Source of the DNA: Buddleja alternifolia
Lineage: Eukaryota > Streptophyta > Magnoliopsida > Lamiales > Scrophulariaceae
DNA length: 64,000 nt
Direction: 5' to 3'
Assembly (NCBI GenBank): GCA_019426215.1
Contig: CM033405.1
Location: forward strand, 3,387,001 to 3,451,000
Shown: positions 1 to 12,686 of the stretch, piece after piece
Position numbering within the stretch: the stretch's first letter is position 1
Layout: each line of letters starts with the position of its first letter
Position numbers and translations under genes: made by a program
The notes under the pieces: generated by a model
Seen by the model: only the letters and a program-made list of their open reading frames with translations
Databases searched by the model: none
Told to the model about the DNA's origin: nothing

Positions 1-2050
1 GCTGTAAAGTGGACAACATCAAATTTTGTAAGTCGGAAAGGACTTCAATTTTGTTGAGGCAAATAATTATGAAATGTATAAAAAGATAAATATTTGGAAA
101 ACTATACAAATATAAGTTCATATGTGTAATGAGTTACTCTGTTAACTTATTAGTTGGTAATCTTTAATTACATTTTTCTTCTATTATTTCTATACAACTT
201 CATTTTTTTTAACATAGAACCAATAGTTAAATGTACTTGATAATCCACTCAAATTAAATTAGAAGAATAATGAATTTTTATTTATTAAAAGGTGTTCTTT
301 TTGTCATTTTTGTTGAGGCCTTTCATATTCTAATTTTTTAATAGGTATGAATCTGCAATTACTTGAGGTGGCTCTTATGCGTAAAATACATCTTGCATGT
401 GATTCTCTATCTATAACTAACACAAGTGTACCGCTTTTCTCAAGCTCTATTCAATTAAAGATTGTAACCAAAAATAAAAAAATTAAAGATGAAATTCTGC
501 GATTAAAGAAAAGAGAATATAATGTTAAAGAATGTAAAATAGTTGGGAAGTGTTGCAGACCCACCATTAAGTAATCCCACCCATCATCATCAAATCATGT
601 AAATCAATCCACCATCTCTCTTTTGTCCAACACTTGCTTTCTACTTTCTACCTTCTTACCTTCATATCCATGCATCTCCTCCTATTGAAAGTTACTACTT
701 TTATCCAGTGTTTTTAAAATCTGACCAAAAATTGAACCGAAAAATTAAGTGGGTCACTGGGTTACTGGTCTAACCGGTTGGACCGATCTCAAAAGCATGT
801 TTGATCCATATTATAATTATAATTATAATTATATTAAATATATAAAAAACAACCCTGTAATGTATACATTTATTTATTTATAATGTTCTCATAATATGCA
901 TATAGGCTATATCAACATATAAAAATCACCAAAACAAATATATTTGCATAAATTAATTTATTATAATAATGATCGTGGTTAAGTGGGTGGGAAAGAATAA
1001 AATTTAATTTAATTTTCAATTTTATAGGCAGACGTGTATATTACCACTGAATTGTGAAAGTTGAAACCTTATGCCCATGCATTTTTCTTTCTTCCTTGAA
1101 TCCATTTCTTCTTTACTTCTCTCACATCAATCATACTCCACCAATATCACCACCATTCCACCGCTTTCTCTACCATATTTGTCAATTGTCAATTGCACAC
1201 ACCCGTTATCCACTACTTCCAGTAGACAAAAAAATTTATAGAAAAAATTATAATGTTCCCATATCAAAACCATCCATTAAAGAAAAAATTTAAGATAAGA
1301 TATTTCCTATATAACTATAATAATTGCAATAATAAACAAATATGTACATGTTCTCATATCAATACCATTTATACTCATGATCTCATATAATATCATTCAT
1401 ACATAAAGCACCAGTTCACCATAACTGTACCCCAAAAAAAAAAAAAAAAGGACAGAACATCTGAAAATGTAAAAACATGTATTTATGAAATCAAAATGGT
1501 TAAAAAGAACCGATCCTGTTGATGAAACTGTGAAAAAAAGCAATAAGTTTGTTAGAGGCGGGAGACTAATTATCATTACAAAACAAATAATAAGGCAAAG
1601 AAGTTCTCACCAAAAAAGTTAAAAAGAAGAAGTTAAAAAGAAGAAGGCAAAGAAATCAAATTAGTAGAAAATGTTTTGCCTTCTTCGGCTGGGAACTTGT
1701 TTTATCTTGATGATAAAGGTTAAAAAATGGAATTCGCAGCAATACTAACATAATTATATTTGACTTCATTCATTAATCTTCTTGTGAACCATTGATATTA
1801 TTATAATAATAATATATACATTGAACAAGTTCGTTTACTAATAAATACAAATTCATGCACAATCATTTGGAAACAATTATAAATGTATTTTTATATTAAA
1901 TTTTGGATAATAGTATTTAATACTATTCATATTTGTAGTTTTATTTAGTATTTGTTATTGAATTGATATGGTTATATCTTTTACATGCTTAATAGTTTGT
2001 TCAATGAACATTTGTGCTTGAGACTTTTAAAGTGACTAGCAAAAGAATCA
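1..2050. other. AT-rich spacer without a supported gene
   Basis: No coding region can be supported. A 75-codon open frame at 347-574 has no recognisable motif and no clear exon context. Positions 708-800 look like the end of a hAT-type element (listed separately). The rest is A/T runs, a poly-A tract near 1434-1449 and pyrimidine-rich stretches. Confidence 0.6.
708..800 (+). mobile_element. hAT-like element end, fragment
   Basis: The stretch opens with CAGTGTTTTTAAAATCTGAC and continues with dense ACTGGGT, ACCGGTT and GGACCG words. This is the usual look of termini of a common plant non-autonomous hAT family. It resembles the start of the element at 47573-48190. No opposite end or 8-bp duplication was found, so it is called a fragment. 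Confidence 0.4.
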
Positions 2051-2680
2051 TATGATGTGTAAACAATAGAACGTTAACAATACTTGAAATGATTACAAAA
2101 CTACTCTATTTATACTATTCTATATTATCATTACATGATGGAGGTCAATTTCGATCTTACGGTAGAGGTTCATTTAAACCTACCACAGATAGATGTTTCT
2201 AAGATAAAATCTGAGATATTTATAAATGAAGATTTTACATATTTTTACTTACTCAAAAAAAGTTCTTCATTCTTTTACTATATTTTTACAATCTTTAACT
2301 ACGTAGTTTGAATAGACTAATAAGTAGCACGACATTTTACAACTTATATGAATTCCAAATTTTCATTTCATTTCAAATTTCCATTACTTCAAAGCAGATA
2401 ATTGTTTATGAACATACACAATCATATATTATCTGTGACATTTTAATAGATGGTCATTACAAAACTTATTTCCCAGTTCTAGAAATCTAACAAAAAATAT
2501 ACCAATAAAATAGAAACATACTATTTCAATAATTTTTTCGTGATAATAAAAAATATGAATACCTAGACTGTTATTTGTCACTTTTGTGGATTCTCATCTC
2601 CTAAAGTATTTGAATTCTAATTACCAAAGAATAATAAAGCAATTGTGGATAATATTTTTCAATGCTATATTGTATACATC

Positions 2681-2870
2681 TGTAATACCCTTGTCCTACA
2701 TGGGACAAAAGGAAGAAAATGAAAATAATTTATAAGGAGAACCCTAGGATTCAAGTGTAACAATGGATATCCATTTTGGGCCGTGGTTCAAATGCCCAAC
2801 TCAAGGTTACACTCAGTGGGTTCGATGGGATTTCTCTGGTCCAACGGGCTCGTGAGCCTGGGGCGTGACA
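2681..2870 (+). repeat. TRIM LTR 1 (extra, outer)
   Basis: 190-bp repeat from TGTAATACCC to GGGCGTGACA. It is joined to the second LTR by AAATGAT, whose first bases match the start and last bases the end of the TRIM internal region. It therefore looks like the outer LTR of a tandem unit whose internal region has been almost wholly deleted. Confidence 0.88.
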
Positions 2871-2877
2871 AAATGAT

Positions 2878-3066
2878 TGTAATACCCTTGTCCCACATGG
2901 GAAAAAGGAAGAAAATGAAAATAATTTATAAGGACAATCCTAGGATTCAAGTGTAACAATGGATATCCATTTTGGGCCGTGGTTCAAATGCCCAACTCAA
3001 TGTTACACTCAGTGGGTTTGATGAAATTTCTCAGGTCCAATGGGCTCGTGAGCCCGGGGCATGACA
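2878..3066 (+). repeat. TRIM LTR 2 (5' LTR of the intact unit)
   Basis: 189-bp repeat ending CATGACA, directly upstream of the primer-binding site. It differs from LTR 1 and LTR 3 by scattered substitutions, including CATGACA in place of CGTGACA. Confidence 0.88.
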
Positions 3067-3068
3067 AA

Positions 3069-3080
3069 TGGTATCAGAGC
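3069..3080 (+). other. Primer-binding site of the TRIM
   Basis: TGGTATCAGAGC, the sequence complementary to the 3' end of initiator methionine tRNA used by many plant LTR retrotransposons, sits two bases after LTR 2. Confidence 0.85.
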
Positions 3081-3292
3081 CACTCGTCAGCCAGAATTGG
3101 GAGTTTGGTGCTACAACGTGAAATCTCGGTATCCGCTATGAAGTAGCCCGAGGTTCTCGGATCCGCTATGAAGAATATTCCGAGGCAAATCCTGTGGTAG
3201 CCTAGAGAGTCCCGACGCCTGATGACGGATCCTGGACTGAGTCAAGCCGCGACAAGGACGTCGCTCCTCGAAGGGGGGGGGGGGTGTGTGAT

Positions 3293-3481
3293 TGTAATAC
3301 CCTTGTCCCACATGGGAAAAAGGAAGAAAATGAAAATAATTTATAAGGAGAACCCTAGGATTCAAGTGTAACAATGGAGATCCATTTTGGCCCGTAGTTC
3401 AAATGCCCAACTCAAGGTTACGCTCAGTGAGTTCGATGGGATTTCTCTGGTCCAACGGGCTCGTGAGCTCGGGCCGTGACA
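3293..3481 (+). repeat. TRIM LTR 3 (3' LTR)
   Basis: 189-bp repeat from TGTAATACCC to GCCGTGACA. It is preceded by a G-rich polypurine tract and followed at once by the downstream ACATC duplication. Confidence 0.88.
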
Positions 3482-3736
3482 ACATCAAAGCATTTCTACT
3501 AAACTGTGTTGACAACTAATCTATTTCTTTTTACATTTATCATCTCTAAACTCAAAAGATTTTTCTGAAAAAATTATAGTTATATTAAATGTGATAGAAA
3601 AATTATTTGTACCATGCAATAATTTTAAATACATATGGATAATGGAATTTAATATTGATATTACCCGAAAAGAAGGTGTAATTTTGATGAGTATGCTAGC
3701 TTAAAAATCAAAGCATTCTTTTAGGAATTTAGAGTT

Positions 3737-3737
<1 letters not shown>

Positions 3738-3771
<34 letters not shown>
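3738..3771. repeat. (TA)n microsatellite in copy A
   Basis: Uninterrupted TA dinucleotides. The same position in copy B (11577-11612) and just upstream of copy C (16537-16564) also carries TA repeats of different length. Confidence 0.9.
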
Positions 3772-3774
<3 letters not shown>

Positions 3775-5454
3775 AGTGAACAATCTATGCCTACCATATT
3801 GATAGTACTAATCTTTCAAGCTTTCGATTCCGTACGACGACATAAGTATGTATAGCATAGTGTTCCTGTGCAATAAATATAACAAATTAGGAATATAATT
3901 TAGAAGGAACCAATTTGGCTTAGCCTATTGGAGAAGTTGATGCCTCGAGATATGAAGTATATTGGGTTCTACTTCCACTAACGTGTGAGTCTTTCTCTAC
4001 TTTTTTAGTTATTAGTTAATTGATTGCTTATTTATATTCAGAATGGGTATTTATAACTGATTCACTCAAGAAAAAACTTTGGGGGAAAATCTAAATAAAA
4101 CATATAACGAAAAACCAAGATACGATATAGGAAAATGCTACATTTATAGATTTTAAAAGGTGTCTAAATTTTTGATGAATATAAATATGGAATTTTTTAA
4201 TTTTATTGACTGTAGAGATTTGAAAACATTGTGATTGAGAAGTTGAGAAGATAAATTTTAATGTCAAAATTAAACAGGGATATTATGTAAGCAAATGATT
4301 TAGGAAGTTTTATAGGTAATATATTATTATTATTATATTCATGTTGTTGTAACTATCATAAACTATTTATTATTACAATAAAAAGTATTTATGGAAGTGT
4401 TTGGTTGTCTTTTCACAATTGGAAGAAATACTTTCAACATCCATATTTTTAGTATAGTATAGATAGATATAGATAATACTCCATAACAGAATATAAAATG
4501 CTAAGGCAACATCATTCTAATTTACATTTTTCATTTAGTTTCATTAGTTAATATGTTTATTTCGTCTTTAATTAACTTAATCTATTTAATAACATAGATA
4601 CTTAGGTTTTATATTAATCTTATTATTACAGGACAATTAACTTGATACACATTATCAAATTATACAAACTTAAGATCAAGTAACTAATAATATATGATCT
4701 ATATCTAATTTGATTCGACAAAATCACATAATTCAGTCAAATTACCTACAACTATGAATTCTTAACTGGTAATATTTTGCTTTAAATCTTTTGCAATTTA
4801 GTTATTTGTCATATGTGATAAAAAAAAGTGGGAAAAAAAATTAGTTTATCAATTTTTTTTAATTTCTTTATCCGTGTAACAACTACTTGCTGTTTTATTT
4901 CTAACACATTTGTCAAATTAATCGTCATCCAAATTATGCAAACAAACTATGTTGGAACCAATATGTAGGGTATTTAATTGTATTATAGTTAATTTTGCAA
5001 TTGAAATAGTAAATTATTGACTCATTGTAAGCTTTACCTTTTCTCTCTTGCCCTACTCTTTTTTTCTTCATCTCATTACTTTAAAATTCGGTGGAACTCT
5101 GTTTTGGGGTTTACTTTTGGAATTATGGGGTTTACTTTTTTCTTTAGTATGTATTTTTCTTATATCTATATGAGTTATTTGGTCTGCTTAGTCCATGTAT
5201 CCTCAATTAATAAAATGTGTATTGCTCTTTTTTTCAGTTCATGCATCTTTGAGGTCACATGCTCATAAATTTTTGAACTTAAAAGATTGAGATGTCTAAA
5301 TACCTAAAGTTTAATATAGTAAGAAGATTGATTCCATATATCGTACTTATTGAACAAAAATTTTAAACGTATAACCTTCTGATTCATATGGAACCATTTG
5401 AGCTCCAAGAAGCCAATAAGCTTCACAATTTTGACAATTTCGATTGTTGAAGTT

Positions 5455-5655
5455 TGCACCTGGGGAGAATAATTGGATGAAAGTCAATATTTGACAAATG
5501 TGTTAGAAATAGACATGTAAGTAGTTGTTACACAGACAAAAAAATTAAAAAAATAATTGAAAAACTAATTGTTTCTTTTTTTTCCGCTTCTTTTTATCAT
5601 ATGTGACGAATAAATAAATTGCAAAAGTTTTGAAGCAAAATATTTTGGCTTCCTC
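5455..5655 (-). repeat. Inverted fragment of the A/B/C repeat
   Basis: This stretch is the reverse complement of about 4770-4935 in copy A and matches 10385-10560 of copy B in direct orientation. The chromosome therefore turns back on itself about 200 bp after copy A ends, forming a diverged local palindrome. The intervening 5266-5454 has no recognised content. Confidence 0.7.
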
Positions 5656-5928
5656 CACGCCGAAAGGTTTCAAGGCAGAGCTGAGGCATAGTTGGGTCAT
5701 CTCCATGCACCGTTTCATTATATACAAAGGAAATTCACAGATTTAGTAAAAGTGTTATCCCAATGCTTGCACCAATCATACCTGTTCGCTTGGTGGTTAA
5801 GATTCCAATCCACCCAAGCCTTTGTCTCAAGATAGAAGAACACGGTGTGATGAGGAGCAAAAATATTTTTCCAAAAATCCTTCAACCATCTGCAATCACA
5901 TAATTTTTCATAGGAATAATGACTTACT

Positions 5929-7309
5929 CGAGTAAAATCCCATTTACCCCGTCATGAACCTAATTATTCAAAAGCCCCTCGTGACAAAAAAATTCACAGA
6001 ACACTCCCCTATGAAAAAAATTAAAAGTACAACTTACCCCCCTACGCGCACCACTCGCGCTATTTGTGAATGGTTGTAATTTTTCTGCCTTTAAAAGACC
6101 AATTTACCATTGATCTCATAAGATAAATTTGACGGTTTATATTAAATACTTATCTATTTTATTCCATTTAGTTTGATAATTATATTATTAAAAACAATTA
6201 TATTAATAATATAAATAAGTGTATATATATGTATATTCATATAATCGGGTGTAATTCTATGGTGGATCGAGACCATTGGTCCCGGTCCACTTTTCATCAT
6301 AGGATCTGGGGTAATTTAGTAAATTACCCCCCCCCCCCTATTGGGGGATCCTATGGTGAAAAGTGAACCGGGACCAATGGTCTCGTTCCACCATAGAATC
6401 ACCCAGTTATCGGCACCTCCGCCCCTCAACCGCGCCATCGCCGCCACTACCACCGCACCAGTCTCCGCCTCCGCTCTACCACAACCTCCGTTCACCGTCA
6501 CCCACCGCCCCCTTTGTCACTCAACGTACAACAAAATAGATCTTTCAAAACCATAGTGGCCCAACCCACCATCGCCGGCGCTGCGCTGCCATTGCCATCC
6601 AACCACACACACAACAAAATTGAAAAAGAAAATAAACAAAAAGAAATGCAGATGGTGTAGCACACACACACAACAAAAAAGAAAAAAGAAAGCAATGCAG
6701 ATTGCCATCCAACCAAACACACAACAACAAGCTTTCCAGATTTGGGTTTATGGTTTGCCTTTTGCTATGGAGTAGCAGATTGGAGGTAAATGATTTGGGT
6801 TTCTGTTGAGTTTTGATGGCAATAGAAGCTGTGTCGGCGATGGCCAACAAAGGTGGGTGGATTGATTTGTAGATGGCGGCCGGATTTGAAGATGGAGAAG
6901 GAGGCAGTGAAGTGATTTGCAGATGGTGGTGAATCTTGGGCGGCGGCAGTGGTGGTGGGGAAGGTGGTGATCATGGTGTTGGTGATAAATTGGTGTAGAG
7001 AAAAAAAAATTAGGGTTGGGGTTTTAGTTTTGGGGAAGAAGAAGATGATTGGGGAAGAAGGTGAGAAAAAAAAAACAAAAATTAAAATTAAAGTAATTAT
7101 AAAATAAAATAAATAAAATATAGTGTAAGTATTTTCAAAGTATAAGGGCAATTTTGTCTTCACATTAAAATTTGTAGGAAAAATTAGTCGAGGGAGGCGG
7201 TGAGTACATCTATTTTTTTTCATAAGGGGGTATTTTGTGAATTTTTTTTATCATGAGGGGCCTTTTGAATAATTTCATACATCACAGAGGGGTACGGACA
7301 ATTTTGCTC
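5929..7309. mobile_element. MULE-like non-autonomous element with about 100-bp TIRs
   Basis: The left end (GAGTAAAATCCCATTTACCC) and the reverse complement of the right end (GAGCAAAATTGTCCGTACCC) begin long imperfect inverted repeats that share words such as AATTATTCAAAAG and AAAAAATTCACA. A 6-bp CTTACT lies on both sides (5923-5928 and 7310-7315), shorter than the 9 bp typical of Mutator elements. The interior from about 6410 to 7000 is richer in G+C than its surroundings and is open on the minus strand for 152 codons (6765-7223), with low-complexity Ser/Pro/Thr/Phe content. It may be a captured gene fragment, but no family is recognised. Confidence 0.6.
6247..6404. repeat. Foldback hairpin, about 60-bp arms
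   Basis: The left arm (GGGTGTAATTCTATGGTGGA...) and right arm are almost perfect reverse complements around a loop that includes the small palindrome GGTAATTTAGTAAATTACC and a C-run. It could be a foldback MITE nested in the MULE-like element. No target duplication was found. Confidence 0.75.
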
Positions 7310-7690
7310 CTTACTTCAACAAGTTAGCTATTTTACAAAAAAGTTTAGTATTGATTAAAAAATTGGGAATAATATATTGGGAAAATAACCAAATGAATAA
7401 TTAATTGAACATAAAAAAAACTAAACTAAACCATAAAATTATACAAAACTTATAAACTCAATCGAGAATATTAATTATAATAAGCATTTTCTCTCATCTC
7501 CTTTTTATTTTATTTTGGTATTTTAAATGAAAATAAAATTTTAAGTATACTTTCACCTATGGAGTATACGAATAAATTTGACTATAGACAGTATATAGGT
7601 TTGGTTAGATTTTAATATTTTAAGATATAAATTGGTTAATTTATCAAAAATTTCAAAATGGCTTGATAGGCACTTAGGCAACCATTTGTT
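7310..7690. other. AT-rich spacer
   Basis: No gene or repeat boundary recognised. Copy B becomes recognisable from about 7690. Confidence 0.5.
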
Positions 7691-10600
7691 TTAGTTAGAT
7701 ATATTAGTGAACTCTACATAAATTTAGTTATCAAATGACGAATTTCATTTAGTATAAGGTCGTAGAGATATATAAGAACATAAAAAATAAATATTTAAAT
7801 TGAAAGATATCTCTTAATTATGAGAGTTCACAACTAACACATAATTGAAATAGAGAAAACAATATATGAATAGAAATTTTTTTAGCTCCATATGCCTCTT
7901 TGTGAAAATAAACAAATGGGGATTTCACTCTAATAAGTGAATTATTTTGTTCATTGTACATATTCATAGGTACTATGTATCTAATTTATTTTTATTTGAC
8001 ATTTTATTTAGTAATTTTATAAAAATTATAAATATTTTTTACATGGTAGTAAGTAATTTTCTATATTACCACATATTTTTTCTACAATAATAAATTTTTA
8101 TTTATCTAGTTAAAAATAATATATTACCACATGTTATAGATTTTGATGCGAATTCCATAACATAAGAAGATTTAAAATAAAATCTGATGAAGAAAAATAT
8201 TGGATTATTGGTTCACTTTATTATTACTATTTTTTTAATAATTGATTTTCAAATTGTCATTTAAAAATTAGTAAGCAAATGGCGAATTTCATTTAGTATA
8301 CGACAGTAGATACAAAACCATAAAATAATAAATATTTAAATTATAAGATATTTTAAAATTATAAGAGTTCATAGTTAACATATAATTGAAATAAAGAAGA
8401 AATCATGAAGAGAAAGAATTTAGATCCATATATCTCTTGCAAAAATAAATAAAGTGAAATTTCAGTTAGAATAAAAGAAGAATTATCGTTGTTCGTTATA
8501 TATAGTACTCTAATAAGTGAGTTACTTTTCCTTGTATATATTCATTATTGATATGTATTTAAATTTTCTTTCTTGAGTATATCATAGTATTTTCATAAAA
8601 TGATAAATATAACTTTTCATAGTAGTAAATATTTTTCTATATTTCATTACACATTTTCGGTAAATAAATAAATTGTATTAGTTTAATTAGCAACATTAGA
8701 CTCTTAATTAAATCTTAAATGAGTTACATGACCTATTATAGCCTTCGATGTGTATTCCACATCAATTCCATAACATAAAAAAATATAAAATTAAAATATG
8801 AAGGAAAAGATAGTGGGTTGTTAGTTTGACATATGCTTTTTTTTTTCTTTTTCTTAGTTTATTAATTTCAGGTTTCTATTAAAAGATTTAGTTAGAAAAT
8901 GGCTAATTTCATTTGGTACATAACCACGGTAGTAGAGATAAAAGTGTTAATACTAAGTATTAGAAAAGTATTCCAAAACTATGAAAGTTCACTACAAACA
9001 CATGACTGAAAAAGTAAACACGAACTATATGAAGAGAGAAATTTTTCACACTGTATACCTCTTGCAAAAAGAACAAACATAAATTTTAGAACTTATTTGT
9101 TCCTTGTTTTTAGTTTAACAATAAGGACTCATAAAATTAACAATTTCATTTACATTTTGGTTGTAAATTGATACCCTCTGCAAATATAAAGAAATAAGAT
9201 AGTGGTCAAGAAAATGAGACAAAATCTAAAAATTCACAATAGTGCATAAGGATAAACTCTTAATGGTTTTGGCCGATGTTTAATTATCTTTTCTTATAGC
9301 AATGTTCCTAATCCATGAAACATTAGCATAATGAGAATAGATGGTAAACTACATGCACGAGCATTAAATTTGATTAGTGTACCTTCTTAACTTTTTAGCA
9401 ATAATAAAAATCACATTATCTACCACATATAGTAACACTTATTCGTCATATAGTATTAAGGAAATTTAAATAACGAAAGATACCAAACAATTTAATTCAT
9501 ATAGACTATTTGTGAAATTATAGGCCACTAAATACATTTTTTTTTATTTTTTTTTGGTTTTTTCTTACTACAAATTAAAAGCATCTATGCTACATATCCA
9601 CATATATAAGAGAAATATACACACACACAAAATTCCTAAAACCCTAACTTTTATATAGATCAGTATGAATAATTTATCATATTTTGCAGTTCTAATATAT
9701 TTTGAAAATTAAAAATTAATTTTATTCAAACTACAAATAAGCAATTTGCTATCTTCCACAATAAGATGTTCTTAAATAACTATTCATAAATGCTTAATTA
9801 GTAGTAGTAGACTCTTTAACTTAATTAGATCTAAATGAAAGAATAAGTAATTAATAACTTTGACATTTATTCCACTTGAATTTCATAAATATTTTTTCCA
9901 CAGATTTTAGGAGGCTAGGAACTCAAATTTTGTGTTGCTATTCAATTTATTTTCTCATGCATGAATAAACTTCAAGTTGTAAAAATGTTCACATTGGAAG
10001 ATCAAGTAACAGACGACACAAACAATGTCATTTTTAATTTTTTTTAATTACCTTTTGAAATAACAGTAGTAACATTATCACCCATTTGTAAAATTAATAT
10101 ATATGATGTTTAGTAGTTTCATATTAACTTGTACAGGAACCAATGTTCTATTAATTGAGCATAAATGGACTAAGCAGACCGAATACCTCAGTCATAATTC
10201 AATTGACAGAACCAGAGTTCCACCGAATTTTAAAGTAATGAGACGAAGAAAAGAAGAGTAGGGTAAGAGAGAAAAGGTAAAGCTTAAAAGGAGTCGATAA
10301 TTTACTATTTTAACTGCAAAATTAATTATAATACAATTAAATACCCTAAATATTGGTATCCAACATAGTTTGTTTGCATAATTTGGATTACGATCAATAT
10401 TTGAGAAATGTTTTAGAAATACAAGTGCAAGTAGTTGTTATACGGATAAAGAAATTGAAAAAATAATTGATAAACTAATTGTTTCTTTTTCCCCCTCTGT
10501 TTTCCCCCCCTCACATATGACAAATAACTAAATTGCAAAAGGTTTAAAGCGAAATATTACCAGTTAAGAATTAATAATTGTAGGTAATTTGACTGAATTA

Positions 10601-11576
10601 TGTGATTTTGTCGAATCAAATTAGATATAGATCATACATTATTAGTGACTCAGTCTTAAGTTTGTATAATTTGATAATATGTATCAAGTTAATTGTCATG
10701 TAATAATAAGATTAATATAAAGCCTAAGTATCTATGTTATAAATAGATTAAGTTAAAAACAATATAAAATATTAACTAATGAAATTAAATTGAGAATGTA
10801 AATTAGAATAATGTCGCCTTAGCATTTTATATTTTGTTAGGGAGTACTATCTATATCTATCTACGGTAGGATCCTCGTCCTTTTAGTAAGCCAAACTATA
10901 CTATACTAAAAGTCTAAAAGTATGGATGTTGAAAGTATTTCTTTCAATTGTGAAAAGACAATCAAACACTTCCATAAATACCTTTTATTGTAATAATAAA
11001 TAGTTTATGATAGTTACAACAACATGAATATAATAATAATATATTACCTATACAACTTCCTAAATCATTTGGATATGTAATATCCCTCTTTAATTTTGAC
11101 ATTAAAATCTTTCTTCTCAACTTCTCAATCACAATGCATTAAGATTTCTACAGTCAATGAAATTAAAAAAAATCACATTTATATTCATCTAAAATTAAGA
11201 TACCTTTTAAAATCTATAAATGTAGTATTTTCCTATATTGTATCTTGGTTTCTCGTGACATGTTTTATTTAGATTTCCTCCCAAAGTTTTTTCTTGAGTG
11301 AATCAGTTACAAATACATATTCTGAATATAAATAAGCAATCAATTAACTAATAACTAAAAATAAGAGAAAGACTCAGACGTCCCAATATTCTTAATATCT
11401 TGAGGCATCAACTTCTCCAATACGTTAAGCCACATTGGTTCCTCCTTAATTATACTCCTAATTTGTTATATCTATTGCACAAGAACACTATGCTATACAT
11501 ACTTATATCGTCGTACGAAATCGAAAGCTTGAAAGATTAGTACTATCAATATGGTAGGCATAGATTGTTAACTTAA

Positions 11577-11614
<38 letters not shown>

Positions 11615-12465
11615 TATTTATAAACTCTAAATTCCTAAGAATGATTTGATTTTTAGATTAGCATACTCTTCAAAGTTACACCTTGTTTTCGGGTAACATC
11701 AATGTTAGATTCCATTATCCATAGATATTTGAAATTGTTGCAAGGTACAAATAAATGGTTTATTTTTCTATCACATTTAATATAATTATAATTTTTTCAG
11801 AAGAATCTTTTGAGTTTAGAGATGATGAATGTAAAAAGAAAAAGATGAGTTGTCAACACAATTTAGTAGAAATGCTTTGATGTATCCAATATAGCACTGA
11901 AAAAATATTATCGACAATTGCTTTATTATTGTTTGGTAATTAGATTTCAAATACTTTAAGAGATGAGAGTCCACAAAAGTGACAAATAAAGTCGAGGTAT
12001 TCATATTTTTTATCATCCGGAAAAGTTTATTAAAATTGTATGTTTCTATTTTATTGGTGATGACCATCTTAAATGTCATAGATAATATATAATTGTGTAT
12101 GTTCCTAAACAATTATCTGTTTTGAAGTAATCAAAATTTGAAATGAAATGAAAATTTTGAATTCATTTAAGTTGTAAAATGTAATGTCATGCTACTTATT
12201 AGTCTATTCAAGCTACAAACTTAGAGATTGTAAAAAATATAATAAAAGAATGAAGAACTTTTTTTGAATATGAAAAACATATGTAAAATCTTCATTTATA
12301 AATATCTCAGATATTATCTTAGAAACATTTATGTGTAGTAGGTTTGAATGAACCTCTACCATTAGATTGAATTGACCTCCACCATGTGATGAGAATGTAG
12401 AATAGTATAAATAGAGGAGCTTGTAATCATTCAAGTATTTTTAAAGTTTTATTGTTTACACATCT
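7690..12465 (-). repeat. Long non-coding repeat, copy B (inverted, most complete)
   Basis: Reverse complement of copy A over about 10150-12465 and of copy C over about 7690-10500 plus the part after the Copia insertion. The 7690-9150 part is built of diverged tandem units of roughly 540-620 bp, marked by a recurring AATTTCATTTAGTATA-like word near 7737, 8285 and 8905. Copy B lacks the TRIM, SINE and Copia insertions of its relatives and so preserves their empty sites near 11880, 8890 and 7962. Short open frames (for example 11816-12434, minus) are not conserved in the other copies and were not called as genes. Confidence 0.8.
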
Positions 12466-12686
12466 TATGACATTACGTGCAAAGCACATACATATACCTA
12501 GTAGTGTTAAGGTTGCAATTGATATGAAGGAATAGAACAAATAGAGAATCAAGAATCAACAAAACATCCTACATTGATGAATGATGATCGTTATCATACT
12601 ATATATATATATATATTCCGTAGAAATATTATTTATCTTATTTTTATAGGATTATCAGTTGTTCACATAGAGTTCTAATTTATCAG
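12466..12686. other. Spacer before the kinase remnant
   Basis: AT-rich, with a short TA run at about 12600-12616. The N-terminal exons expected for a protein kinase (glycine loop and lysine) were not found here or further upstream. Copy B ends only about 220 bp before the first recognisable exon. Confidence 0.5.

Larger units (their letters stand above)
2681..3481 (+). mobile_element. TRIM retrotransposon with three LTRs
   Basis: A terminal-repeat retrotransposon in miniature, with no protein coding. It contains three near-identical repeats of 189-190 bp, each beginning TGTAATACCCTTGTC and ending GTGACA. The second repeat is followed by a primer-binding site TGGTATCAGAGC at 3069-3080, a 226-bp internal region and a purine-rich tract (about 3268-3285) just before the third repeat. 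The first and second repeats are separated by only 7 bp (2871-2877). The whole unit is flanked by ACATC at 2676-2680 and 3482-3486. Copy B holds the corresponding empty site with one ACATC (about 11880). TRIM families move with proteins supplied by other LTR elements. Confidence 0.9.
2051..5265 (+). repeat. Long non-coding repeat, copy A (forward)
   Basis: This segment matches the reverse complement of about 10150-12465 (copy B) along its length, apart from the inserted TRIM at 2681-3481. Its last 1.1 kb (from about 4165) matches 16597-17690 (copy C) in direct orientation. Anchors include the motif around 2160 (a GGTAGAGGTTCATT-type word), the (TA)n tract near 3738, and the CTTACTCTTTTT-like stretch near 5045. 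No frame is conserved between copies, so it is probably non-coding. It could be a decayed transposable element or a segmental duplication; no termini were identified. Confidence 0.8.

Noticed and set aside
2681..3481. Cassandra-type TRIM carrying 5S rRNA promoter sequence
   Set aside because: The LTRs lack the 5S rRNA box sequences. Only the general TRIM architecture matches.
5017..5268. 83-codon hydrophobic frame in copy A as a membrane peptide
   Set aside because: The matching region in copies B and C does not keep the frame. The hydrophobicity follows from T-rich DNA.
6498..6850. Three overlapping minus-strand frames as genes
   Set aside because: They arise from CA-rich and CCATCCAACC direct repeats inside the MULE-like element and read the same repeat in different frames.
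11816..12434. Minus-strand frames in copy B as genes
   Set aside because: The counterpart in copy A is interrupted and not conserved as coding.
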